From the NCBI RefSeq assembly GCF_003073045.1, contig NC_037600.1:14093188-14157187 (forward strand): DNA of 64,000 nucleotides, in the 5' to 3' direction. The translations under genes and the position numbers were made by a program. The DNA comes from Pomacea canaliculata. Its lineage: Eukaryota; Mollusca; Gastropoda; Architaenioglossa; Ampullariidae. Position 1 is the stretch's first letter. Each line of letters begins with the position of its first letter. Below the pieces are notes generated by a model that saw nothing but the letters and a program-made list of their open reading frames with translations, had not been told where the DNA came from and made no database searches. This document shows positions 1 through 7,770 of this stretch, in pieces.

Positions 1-52
1 CTAAAACTGCTCCTGTGACAGTGGAAAATCATCCTCATATATCGGTCTAGTG

Positions 53-669
53 CAGGGATGGACAACCTACGGCCCGCGGGCCATATCCGGCCCGTGAAAC
101 TTCTGCCCACTGTGCAGGAAATCGGCATGTTAGTAATAAAAGAAGACATAAAAAAACGAAAAAAAAAAGGGAAGAAGAAGTATTTATCCCCACGTAGGGG
201 CGTCTCTCAATCTTTTTTTTCGATGGACAAACATTTCGATTCAGTTCTCCGACTTGGTGTCTCTACGATGAGGCCGGACATTCAGAAGTTGGTTTCGGGT
301 AAACAACTTCAAATATCTCACTAATTACTACATAATTAATGGTAAGTACAACTTGTTTCTAATAAAAAATGGTATCTGCTCTAATTTTTTTTTTCCTTTT
401 TGTATTTTTGCGGTGAAGTGGCCCGCGACACGGCTGTCCGAAATGGATATGGCCCGCGGCACGGCTGTCCGAAATGGATATGGCCCGCGACACGGCTGTC
501 CCAAATGGATATGGCCCGCGACACGGCTGTCCCAAATGGATATGGCCCGCGACACGGCTGTCCCAAATGGATATGGCCCGCGACACGGCTGTCCCAAATG
601 GATATGGCCCGCGACACGGCTGTCCCAAATGGATATGGCCCGCAGGCCGAAAAAGGTTGTGCATCACTG
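53..669 (+). mobile_element. Non-autonomous hAT element (MITE copy A) with 8-bp TSD
   Basis: The element begins CAGGGATGGACAACCT and ends AGGTTGTGCATCACTG, imperfect terminal inverted repeats of hAT type. It is flanked by the perfect 8-bp direct repeat GTCTAGTG (45-52 and 670-677), the TSD length of hAT transposons. Codons at about 222-324 (+) still encode the last ~33 residues of the hAT transposase found complete at 1299-2786, so this is an internal-deletion derivative. The deletion junction (about 208-225, a T-run followed by CGATGGACAAACATTTCG) is shared with copy B at 5780-6240, so both descend from one mobilised deletion derivative. A GC-rich subterminal motif is amplified into a 31-bp tandem array. 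Inverted relative to the composite element next door. Confidence 0.9.
421..643. repeat. 31-bp tandem repeat, seven copies, inside MITE copy A
   Basis: Seven consecutive 31-bp units start at 421, 452, 483, 514, 545, 576 and 607, followed by a 6-bp partial unit. Each unit reads GCCCGCGACACGGCTGTCC then AAATGGATATG. The first two carry CCGAAA where later ones carry CCCAAA, so the array probably grew by amplifying the newer variant. The same motif is present once in copy B (around 5812-5850, opposite strand) and once, diverged, near the left end of the larger hAT (about 1190-1235), so the single copy is ancestral. Because 31 is not a multiple of 3, the array produces periodic ORFs in several frames; these are artefacts. 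Confidence 0.95.
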
Positions 670-677
670 GTCTAGTG

Positions 678-923
678 GTAGGAAGTACCACGTGTTGACA
701 CTTCATGTTAAGCTGCCACGTTTGAACTCTGACCCTGTTCTGGGTCGATTGGTTGCAGCTGTAGGGGTATGATAAGTCAGAGACACTAAAGAACAAGGAT
801 GCCATCCCTCGCGCGGGAACAGATCTCTTGCGACGCGCATGCGCTGGACTAAGTCATTGCTTTGCCTTTTCCGGTTTTGCTTTGCACAGTGCGTCGCAGA
901 GCTACTGTCGATATTATTTTGAG
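678..923. other. Spacer between MITE copy A and THAP-like fragment
   Basis: Single-copy-looking flank. No gene, splice pattern or further repeat recognised. Confidence 0.5.
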
Positions 924-1148
924 ATGCCAGGCACTAGCTATGCGATTCCAGGATGCCCTGCATGGAAAAGTCGACACAAAGGTTTATTATTTTTTCCACA
1001 TACGAAAACTAGACAATCAAGACTGGGGGAAAAAAATCTGAGAGCTGTGAATCGTTGTGATTCTATCTTGAAAGAGCGACCATTTGCTCCAGACATTTCA
1101 AACCCGAGTGTTATATTGAAAGTTAGCCACCACGTGGGAGAAATGTAG
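924..1148 (+). pseudogene. Possible THAP-type zinc-finger fragment
   Basis: An open frame starts MPGTSYAIPGCPAWKSRHKG and continues with a Phe-Phe-Pro segment, an Asn-Arg-Cys-Asp stretch and a Ser-Asn-Pro-Ser-Val...Ser-His-His end. The order resembles a THAP domain (MPG.CAVPGC..., hydrophobic FF.FP, then the S...VCS.HF block). The first zinc cysteine is Tyr and the CxxH pair near the end is not intact, so a functional domain is unlikely. THAP domains occur in P-element-type transposases and host proteins. It could also be chance similarity; the call rests on pattern only. Confidence 0.3.
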
Positions 1149-1298
1149 GGTTTTATATTTTAGGACAGTGATGCACAACCTTTTTCGGCCTGCGGGCCAT
1201 ATTCCCTTCCGACACGCGTGTCGCGGGCCGCTTCACCGCAAAAATTACAAAAACAAAAAAAAATAGAACATACCATTTTTATTAGAAAAAAGTTGTAC

Positions 1299-2786
1299 TT
1301 AGTGGGATATTTGAAGCTGCTTTTCCGAAACCAGCTTCTGAATGTCTGGCTGCATCGAAGAAACACCAAGTCTGAGCACTGAATCGAAATGTTCGTCTGC
1401 GAGGCGATGACGTAAGAGGGGTTTCGTCCGTTTCATCACTGAAAACGTTTGTTCACACACATAAGTACTTGTAAACATCGTGATCATCCTTAACGCTTGT
1501 TTTCGGAGATTTGGAAAAGTTTCTGCAGGCAACACTGCGTAGAAAGCAATTGTCTGCATCTCTCGAAATTTGTCAAGTAGGGATGTCTGGCTTTGCAAGT
1601 CGATCAGTTCCAGTTGCAGGTCTGTCGGGGCACTTGACACATCTGCCGCAAATGGATTTTCGAAGAGACGTATTTCATCCTTCAAATCATGAAAATCCTG
1701 AAATCTTTCACTGAAATTATCCTTCAAGAGCCCCAAAAGTTCTATCATTCTTTCTTTGGGGAAAGACATATGTTGCTGCTGATCCTGACGTAGAGATGTA
1801 CACGTTGGGAAGTGGACAAGCTCCATCCTTCCCGCCTGCTGAATGAAGAGTAGTAATTTCGCTTGGAATGCTGTTATGTCCGCATACACATGCGAAATCA
1901 ACTTGTCTTTCCCTTGTAGTTTGGTGTTGAGTTCATTCAGATGTGACCTGATGTCGCATAAAATCGCCAAATCCCACAGCCACGAGGGGTCGTTCAGCTG
2001 AGGCACTTGCTTTGATTTCTCCGTCATAAAAATTTCAATCTCATGTCTCAAATCAAAAAACCGTTTAAGTACCTTTCCTCGGCTTAACCAGCAGACTTCA
2101 CTGTGAAAGAGAACGTCTTCATATTCGCATTCTATTTTTGTCAAAAATTCCTTGAAAGTTCTGTGGTTCAACGCCTGTGATCTGATGAAATTTACAGTGC
2201 TGACCACAATCTTCATCACATGGTCCAGATTCAACACCTTGCCACAGAGATTTTGTTGGTGAATAATGCAATGAAGCCGCAGAGGCTCGGTTGCATTAGA
2301 CTCGACGACTTTTCTAATAACCCTTGATGCCAGTCCGCTGTGGCATCCAACCATACTTCTGGCACCATCGGTAGTCACTCCCACTAATTTTTCCCAAGGA
2401 AGAGCAAGACCCTCTATTACGGCTGAAACTTCTTTGAACAGGTCTTCGCCAGTGGTGTTCCCGTGCATGCCCCTCATGGCCGCTAACTCTTCTGTAAGTT
2501 CAAAATCGTTGTTTGTACCGCGAATAAATACCAAGAGTTGAGCGGTGTCGGATGAGTCGGTTGACTCGTCAGCAGCAATAGAAAACATTTCGAAACGTGC
2601 TGCTTTGTCCCTTAGTTTTGACTGGAGATGTTTCCCCATATCTTCCACTCGCCGTGCAATTGTCGTGCGAGAAAGGCTGACGGCTTCAACTGCATTCTTC
2701 TTTTCAGGACACATGTCCTCCACCACTGCTAGCAAGCACTTTTTGACGCATTCACCGTCGGAAAATGGCTTCACTTCTCTGCTCAA
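1299..2786 (-). CDS. hAT transposase, N-terminally truncated
   Basis: An uninterrupted 495-codon frame matches the transposases related to GTF2IRD2 and FAM200/ZBED-like proteins. Visible landmarks are a VKPFSDGE start block, DESTDSSDTAQLLVFIRG near residues 73-90 (RNase H-like core), VTTDGARSMVGCHSGL near 137-152, and the C-terminal hAT dimerisation block EQTFSVMKRTKPLLRHRLAD near 443-462. The frame stays open a few codons upstream of the first Met (YRVAHILS). It is cut at about 2813, exactly where the direct repeat begins, so the usual N-terminal BED/zinc-finger region is missing. In a full-length family member that region would add roughly 100-150 residues. No stop codon lies within the retained part, so decay is recent or the core is constrained; without the DNA-binding domain, transposition activity is doubtful. 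Confidence 0.85.
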   Translation of the reverse strand: MSREVKPFSDGECVKKCLLAVVEDMCPEKKNAVEAVSLSRTTIARRVEDMGKHLQSKLRDKAARFEMFSIAADESTDSSDTAQLLVFIRGTNNDFELTEELAAMRGMHGNTTGEDLFKEVSAVIEGLALPWEKLVGVTTDGARSMVGCHSGLASRVIRKVVESNATEPLRLHCIIHQQNLCGKVLNLDHVMKIVVSTVNFIRSQALNHRTFKEFLTKIECEYEDVLFHSEVCWLSRGKVLKRFFDLRHEIEIFMTEKSKQVPQLNDPSWLWDLAILCDIRSHLNELNTKLQGKDKLISHVYADITAFQAKLLLFIQQAGRMELVHFPTCTSLRQDQQQHMSFPKERMIELLGLLKDNFSERFQDFHDLKDEIRLFENPFAADVSSAPTDLQLELIDLQSQTSLLDKFREMQTIAFYAVLPAETFPNLRKQALRMITMFTSTYVCEQTFSVMKRTKPLLRHRLADEHFDSVLRLGVSSMQPDIQKLVSEKQLQISH

Positions 2787-2812
2787 AATGTGAGCAACTC
2801 GGTAGCAATATA

Positions 2813-3678
2813 CAGTGAAACCGTACTAGTGTGCTAGCAGTTCAGAGATAAAAGAGAGCGATCGAGCAGACGACACTGCAATGACCAAATGGTCATCAAG
2901 AGTAACATCATGTTTATTATTACCAAATTTTATTTTTTGACATTGAATTGTTATTTCCCCTTCTGGGGAGCGGGTCGCAGGTCGACCCGTGAGAAAGGTG
3001 TGGACACGCACGTGCCACAACGAGACGGTCGACGTTCAGTTGAATTCCGAAGTCCTCGGGGGGAGGATAAAAATCGGATTTCCAATCAGAGAAGGATTTT
3101 AGGTTCAAATGCCAGTGATGACAGCTAACCTATTAACCTGATGTCACTAACGTTGACAACAGTATAGTCTGGCTTTCAGTGATATTCGGGTTGAGCAGAA
3201 TAGCATGCAAATTAAATAGCTTTTAATGTAGATAACTGCAAATTTTTTAAGACTTTTCATAAAAATATTACACATATTTTGTTAAAAATGTTTTACCATA
3301 TTTTTTACATTATTTGTCACTAGGAAAACAGAAGAAACATCGTAATTAAAACGGTACTTCTCTTTTCTGAGCATAAACAAGGGAAACAACCCTGCCCTCA
3401 GTAGCTCTAGTACTTCTTAACTAGACACAAACGAGAACTTTTAGGAAAGCTAGGCTGTCACCTAGGGCGCAGTCTATAGCTGTACTAAGCTGGTTGTCTT
3501 TGGCATGGCGCTCCTTGATCGTGGGTCGTGCAGATGGTGGGACTTGAGGGTTCAGAGGAGCTCGGGTTGTCTCCATGGAACGTATGTGGTCGTGTGGGTC
3601 AGGGTGGCGCGGTCGTTGTCTGCATTGGACTTATCGGTCACCTTCTGATTTGCTTCTTTGCTCTAGGCCAGTCTAGGG
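2813..3678. repeat. Direct repeat, copy A (interrupts the hAT transposase)
   Basis: Starts CAGTGAAACCGTACTAGTG and is nearly identical to 5045-5779. It contains a ~138-bp stretch (about 2995-3125) absent from copy B. The boundary coincides with loss of the transposase reading frame and is preceded by TA, so a TA-targeting element end (Tc1/mariner or pogo style) is possible, but no matching right terminus was found. No coding potential recognised. Sequence beyond 3678 continues about 90 bp to an AATAAA near 3748 and then the 5S-like sequence. Copy B is broken at the equivalent of 3678 by the MITE. Confidence 0.85.
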
Positions 3679-3776
3679 GATGTGCTCGTGAAGTTCTGTA
3701 GGCACACCTTGAACTTTTAGTGTGTGTGTGTATACCTTTTTTTTTTTTAATAAAGTTTGCTAAATAGTCAGCATTC

Positions 3777-3893
3777 GCCTACGGCATACCACGTTGAACA
3801 CACCGGTTCTCGTCCGATCACCGAAGTTAACCAATGTCGAGCCCGGTTAGTACTTGGATGGGTGACCGCCTGCGAACACAGGGTGCTGTAGGC
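3777..3893 (+). rRNA. 5S rRNA-like sequence, probably a pseudogene
   Basis: 117 nt with the 5S layout. The 5' GCCTACGG pairs with the 3' CTGTAGGC (helix I). In between are CGTTGAACACACCGGTTCTC, the GATCACCGAAGTTAA block and GTACTTGGATGGGTGACCGC (box C region). A T5 run at 3896-3900 can act as a Pol III terminator. It differs from the animal consensus at several sites: one C is missing near the 5' end, the box A region reads GTTAACCAATGTCGAGCC against the usual GTTAAGCAACGTCGGGCC, and CTGCGAACACA stands for CTGGGAATACC. It is a single copy, not in a tandem 5S array, and lies inside transposon sequence. A retroposed or captured copy, or a 5S-derived SINE head, is more likely than a working gene. 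Confidence 0.85.
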
Positions 3894-3900
3894 AATTTTT

Positions 3901-4402
3901 ACCATTCTGTATCATACTTCTACATCATAGGCTGCATTTGCTTGTCAGCTAGGTATACGTTTTGCCGTAATGAGAATAACATGCCTGCCACTTGTTTTTG
4001 TTGACATTAGCGGGTGAAGGAGCTTCCGATTCTTTCTCAGCCAGGTCCGTCTCTGGCACAGGTGACGTTAAACAAGAATATAAGAATAACAAATATTCTA
4101 GGTTACGACCTGTTTGCGAAGACGATGATAAGACAATGCAAAGACGTGTACAAGACATTTATTTAGTCACTTTTGCAAGGAATAGCGTGAACGCTGTCCG
4201 CCTTACTAATAAATTACACACTCGTCACCCACATTTGGGATGATCGCAAGGGTCAACCCGCCCGAAGTGCAGGCCTCGTCCAAGGTTGTTTATTTTTATT
4301 ATTATTATTGGTTTTGGTTTTGTTCTTTTCTGGGATTTTGTTGTTGTTGTTTTTTTTTTTGTTTTTTTTTTTGTTTTTTGTTTGTTTTGGTTTGGTTTTT
4401 TT
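3901..4402. other. Non-coding segment with long T-rich tract inside composite hAT
   Basis: About 4280-4412 is a low-complexity T/TTG run that generates artificial hydrophobic ORFs. The rest shows no recognisable gene. The T-run directly precedes a LINE endonuclease scrap. Confidence 0.5.
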
Positions 4403-4534
4403 TTTCATATTCTTGCAGGAGACCTTAACTGCATCACTAACTCTAAACTAGACAAAATTGGAGGAAACCCACACAAAGGAAAAGCCGGTCAGGCCGAACT
4501 ATCGAACTATCATATGCGGGGCCGAGAGCCGTAA
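4403..4534 (+). mobile_element. LINE endonuclease fragment
   Basis: The frame reads ILAGDLNCITNSKLDKIGGN and on to GKAGQAELSNY. This matches the apurinic/apyrimidinic-type endonuclease core of L1/Tx1-like LINEs, where GDFN followed by LDK.GG is the signature. Only about 40 residues survive, so it is a scrap of an older insertion. Confidence 0.55.
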
Positions 4535-5044
4535 GAACACTTACTTTTTAATCGTGAGGCTGTTTGCCTCAGAGGGGTCCGAACCGGTGATGTGCTATTC
4601 TTGTCATAGAAAGGGCTTATAAAACAAGCAAAATTGATATCAAATCACAAAAAAGTGTCATGATCATGATTTTTTGGAGTTGTTTGTATAAAAACAAAAA
4701 AATGAAGCAAATGGCAATCAAAGGAAGAGAAGCACTAACGATATCTTTCTTGGGACTGATTTTCGTTTTATGAAAGCACTGTCAGAAGCATCTGCTTCTC
4801 ATTTCAATGTATCTTCTGCCTTTTGGAGGATGCAGACACTTCTCCGGTGCTGCCACAAAAAAAAAAAAAAAAAAAATAGAGAGACATGTCATTACACCAT
4901 ACAGAGGCAGCCTTGGCAGTACGCGGGTCCCTGCGGGGCAGAGAGCCACAAGTGTAGACTATATACTGTACAGGGACATGTGTTTTAAATAATAATAGAT
5001 GTTCATGTATAAAGTAATAATGTATATAATAATGTTCATGCATA
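4535..5044. other. Non-coding filler between LINE scrap and direct repeat copy B
   Basis: Contains an A18 homopolymer near 4857-4876. No gene or structured RNA recognised. Confidence 0.4.
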
Positions 5045-5779
5045 CAGTCAAACCGTACTAGTGTGCTAGCAGTTCAGAGATAAAAGAGAGCGATCGAGCA
5101 GACGACAGTGCAATGACCAAATGGTCATCAAGAGTAACATCATGTTTATTATTACCAAGTTTTATTATTTGACATTGAATTGTTTTTTCCCCTTCTGGGG
5201 AGCGGGTCGCAGGTCGACCCGTGAGCTAACCTTGAAACCTGATGTCACTAACGTTGACAACAGTATAGTCTGGCTTTCCGTGATATTCGGGTTGAGCAGA
5301 ATAGCATGCAAATTAAATAGCTTTTAATGTAGAAAACTGCAAATTTTTTAAGACTTTTCATAAAAATATTACACATATTTTGTTAAAAATGTTTGACCAT
5401 ATTTTTTACATTATTTTTCACTTGGAAAACAGAAGAAACATCGTAATTAAAACGGTACTTATCTTTTCTGAGCATAAACAAGGGAAACAACCCTGCCCTC
5501 AGCAGCTTTAGTACTTCTTAACTAGACAAAAACAAGAACTTTTAGGAAAGCTAGGCTGTCACCTAGGGCGCAGTCTATAGCTGTACTAAGCTGATTGTCT
5601 TTGGCATGGCGCTCCTTGATCGTGGGTCTTGCAGATGGTGGGACTTGAGGGTTCAGAGGAGCTCGGGTTCTCTCCATGGACCGTATGTGGTCGTGTGGGT
5701 CAGGGTGGCGCGGTTGTTGTCTGCATTGGACTTACCGGTCACCTTCTGATTTGTTTCTTTGCTCTAGGCCAGTCTAAGG
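5045..5779. repeat. Direct repeat, copy B
   Basis: Begins CAGTCAAACCGTACTAGTG and follows copy A (2813-3678) closely, apart from one ~138-bp deletion after the GGTCGACCCGTGAG motif. It stops where the MITE starts; the last 8 bp (GTCTAAGG, 5772-5779) correspond to GTCTAGGG in copy A and are the expected left TSD of the MITE. Confidence 0.85.
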
Positions 5780-6240
5780 CAGTGATGCCCAACCTTTTTC
5801 GGCCTGCGGGCCATATCCATTTCGGACAGCCGTGTCGCGGGCCACTTCACCGCAAAAATACAAAAAGGAAAAAAAAAATAGAGCAGATACCATTTTTTAT
5901 TAGAAACAAGTTGTACTTACCATTAATTATATATTAATTGTTGGGATATTATAAGTTGTTTTCCCGAAACCAACTTCTGAATGTCCGGCCTCATCGTAGA
6001 GACACAAAGTCGGAGCACTGAATCGAAATATTCGTTCATCGAAAAAAAAAAAAGATTGGGAAACGCCCCTACGTGGGGATAAATACTTCTTCTTCCTTTT
6101 TTTTATTTTTTCGTTTTTTTAAGGTCTTCATTTATTACTAACATGCCGATTTCCTGCACTGTGGGCAGAAGTTTCGCGGGCCGGATGGCACCGCGTCGCG
6201 GGCCGGATATGGCCCGCGGGCCGTAGGTTGTGCATCCCTG
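5780..6240 (-). mobile_element. Non-autonomous hAT element (MITE copy B)
   Basis: Starts CAGTGATGCCCAACCT and ends AGGTTGTGCATCCCTG. Minus-strand codons around 5935-6040 keep the transposase C-terminus, joined at the same A/T-run junction (about 6035-6060) as in copy A. It carries one copy of the 31-bp motif. It also has a small duplication (GCGGGCCGGAT...) near 6177-6215. The left flank GTCTAAGG does not match the right flank TTTTAGGA; the right flank instead matches the left flank of the outer element at 1158-1165. Confidence 0.9.
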
Positions 6241-6248
6241 TTTTAGGA

Positions 6249-6839
6249 TAATCGACTTTTCCAGTGGTTGTAAGTATTGCTGTTCCAGATCAAAAGATTT
6301 ATAGTCGTAAAAATAATCGAACTATTAATCACATGGTATAAGCACGAACTTGTATTACTGGACTGCTGGCAGACGATTTTTTTTTTTTTTTTAGTTAACA
6401 ACTAAAACGAGGCAAATGTAGACAAAGCTTTTATTCACAATTCATATTAACTACTAAAACGAGGCAGGCTTGTAATAAGCTTCCGGTTCTTTGTTTATGC
6501 TAGCCGATACTAACAGCGGAGAATTTCGCTAGAAGCTAAGCGCTGGTCTTGGCAGACAGCACTCCACCTATTCACATCCATGGTATAATCAACATTTATC
6601 CAGCACTGATTTATAACCACGACATTGACACATTAAGTATAATGTATCTCTTAAAGCAGAAAATAACAGCAACGTGAAGTTGGGATGTGGTTTTAACACT
6701 ATAACATTATGACCAATTTTAATCTTGCACAAATGTAAATAAAGGAGATGATACAAAATTAATCAAAATACAAGGATATATATATATATTATGTCAAGTC
6801 AGTATCTATTAATTTTGTGATGACAATTTTAATGGATTT
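6249..6839. other. Non-coding spacer holding the dispersed repeat
   Basis: Apart from the repeat at 6391-6585, only AT-rich sequence with a short TA run at 6776-6789. No gene seen. Confidence 0.5.
6391..6585 (-). repeat. Dispersed repeat shared with the DNLZ-COQ4 promoter
   Basis: Read on the minus strand, this stretch aligns with 54186-54431 (+). Shared landmarks in order are ATAGGTGGA.TGCTGTCTGCC, AGACCA.CGCTTAGC, CGCTGTTAGT, TAAACAA.GAA, ACCGGAAGCTT, GCCTCGTTTTAG.AGTTAAT, and a second AAGCTTTGTC...GCCTCGTTT unit. Identity by eye is high for ~200 bp with a few small gaps. No terminal repeats or coding potential were recognised, so the class is unknown. Confidence 0.75.
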
Positions 6840-7770
6840 AGGGATTTATGTTGTCGCCCCAAGCCATTCCTTCATCTTTCTCTCAATACTTCCCTCAATC
6901 CAAACATCCCTGGCTGCCTTCATCCCTTTCCTGATATCGCTGTTGACCGTCCGATATTCGGCTGATCCTTCAGGGTTGTTTTTTTTCTACCTCTTCATGG
7001 CCCACCTTCGGTCACAAAGGTTTATAATGTCTTTCATGACCAAGGGTTGGGTGGTTTTTTTTTCTTTGGGCGCCCTCTTCGGCTGTGGACAGGGGCACCT
7101 CTTTGATGTTCCCTGAGAATGTTTCCACGTCACAATCCATTACTTTTAGGGTGGAAATTTTGTTTTTAATCTGGGCCTGAAAGGTTTCGCAGTAGCAGGG
7201 TCTCAGAGTTTGTTTAAGTCAAAAAAAATTGGGGAGCTTCACCTTCAGGATGGTTAAGACAAGGGAGTGGCCCCTGTTTATATCTGCACCTAGAACAACC
7301 CTCGTCTGGGCTTCGTTGATGCTGGATTTGAAGCGTCTCGGCAGCAACATCTTTTCATGGACCGAATTCTTTGGAGAATACCAGTTCAGCCTCGACATTT
7401 TGTGAGGTGGAGGGTGTTGGCAATGGCTAGCCAGAGCGACCTCCAGGAGCCTCCTTTCCATCATTAGTTTGGCACAGACCATAACGGCCAACAGCTCCTG
7501 CTTATTGACGACCTTCGATTTCTAACTCCGATTACCACAAAGATTTATTTTTATTATTTCGGGACCGACTTTACAACTTGTTCTAGCTGTTTATACAGTT
7601 GTTCACACTCTTTTACTTCGTGATTGTCGTGCGTGAAGATTGGGGTATATACCTGAATAATGGGAATATTGTGGGGCTTAGCAGTGGTGCGAATAGAGAT
7701 CAGCCTGCTGGAGATGGGGAAACAATACAACTTTATTAACTCACAAGGGCAATTACAGGTAGTGCTCAAA
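6840..7770 (-). mobile_element. Decayed RTE/Jockey-like LINE fragment (endonuclease to linker)
   Basis: On the minus strand, successive broken frames read as one LINE ORF2 N-terminal part. About 7700-7554 gives ISIRTTAKPHNIPIIQVYTP (endonuclease strand) and EQLYKQLEQVV. About 7490-7230 gives LLEVALASH, HPPPHK, LNWYSPK, RRFKSSINEAQTR, GADINRGHSLVL (the catalytic SDHxLV region changed to RGHSLV). About 7110-6850 gives PLVMKDIINLCDRRW followed by EYRTVNSDIRKGMKAAR and ending ERKMKEWL. This is the order of 'craniofacial development protein 2-like' LINE endonucleases. Several frameshifts separate the blocks, and the reverse transcriptase is absent, so it is a dead 3'-truncated or internally deleted copy. 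Confidence 0.75.

Larger units (their letters stand above)
1166..6240 (-). mobile_element. Composite hAT transposon (GTF2IRD2/ZBED-like family) with perfect TSD
   Basis: The left end is CAGTGATGCACAACCT (1166) and the right end AGGTTGTGCATCCCTG (to 6240). The flanks carry an identical 8-bp direct repeat TTTTAGGA (1158-1165 and 6241-6248), so the 5075-bp span behaved as one insertion at some stage. Inside are a hAT transposase frame on the minus strand (1299-2786), two direct copies of a ~0.8-kb repeat (2813-3678, 5045-5779), a 5S rRNA-like sequence (3777-3893), a LINE endonuclease scrap (about 4403-4534) and a complete MITE copy (5780-6240). That MITE has its own left flank (GTCTAAGG) but shares its right end with the outer element. 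The simplest reading is a full-length hAT invaded by other repeats, followed by recombination between the MITE's right terminus and the outer right terminus. Confidence 0.85.

Noticed and set aside
328-805. Overlapping ORFs on both strands with periodic RAISIWDSRVAGH-like or GCPKWIWPATRLSQ-like repeats
   Set aside because: They are readings of the 31-bp tandem array, which is open in all phases. No start context, splice signals or family match.
828-923. N-terminal extension of the THAP-like ORF
   Set aside because: No similarity; the domain-like part starts at the internal Met at 924.
4240-4428. Hydrophobic Phe/Cys-rich ORF that could be taken for a membrane peptide
   Set aside because: Translation of a T/TTG low-complexity run inside transposon sequence.
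4545-4610. tRNA-like 3' half (GGTTCGGACCCC on the minus strand)
   Set aside because: No matching acceptor or D-arm upstream; probably a SINE scrap or chance.
2813-5779. Direct repeats considered as LTRs of a retrovirus-like element
   Set aside because: No TG...CA termini, no primer-binding site or polypurine tract, and no gag/pol sequence between them. The interval holds a 5S-like sequence and a LINE scrap.
6817-7116. Plus-strand hydrophobic ORF
   Set aside because: It is the antisense of the decayed LINE, whose minus-strand blocks match a known protein order.
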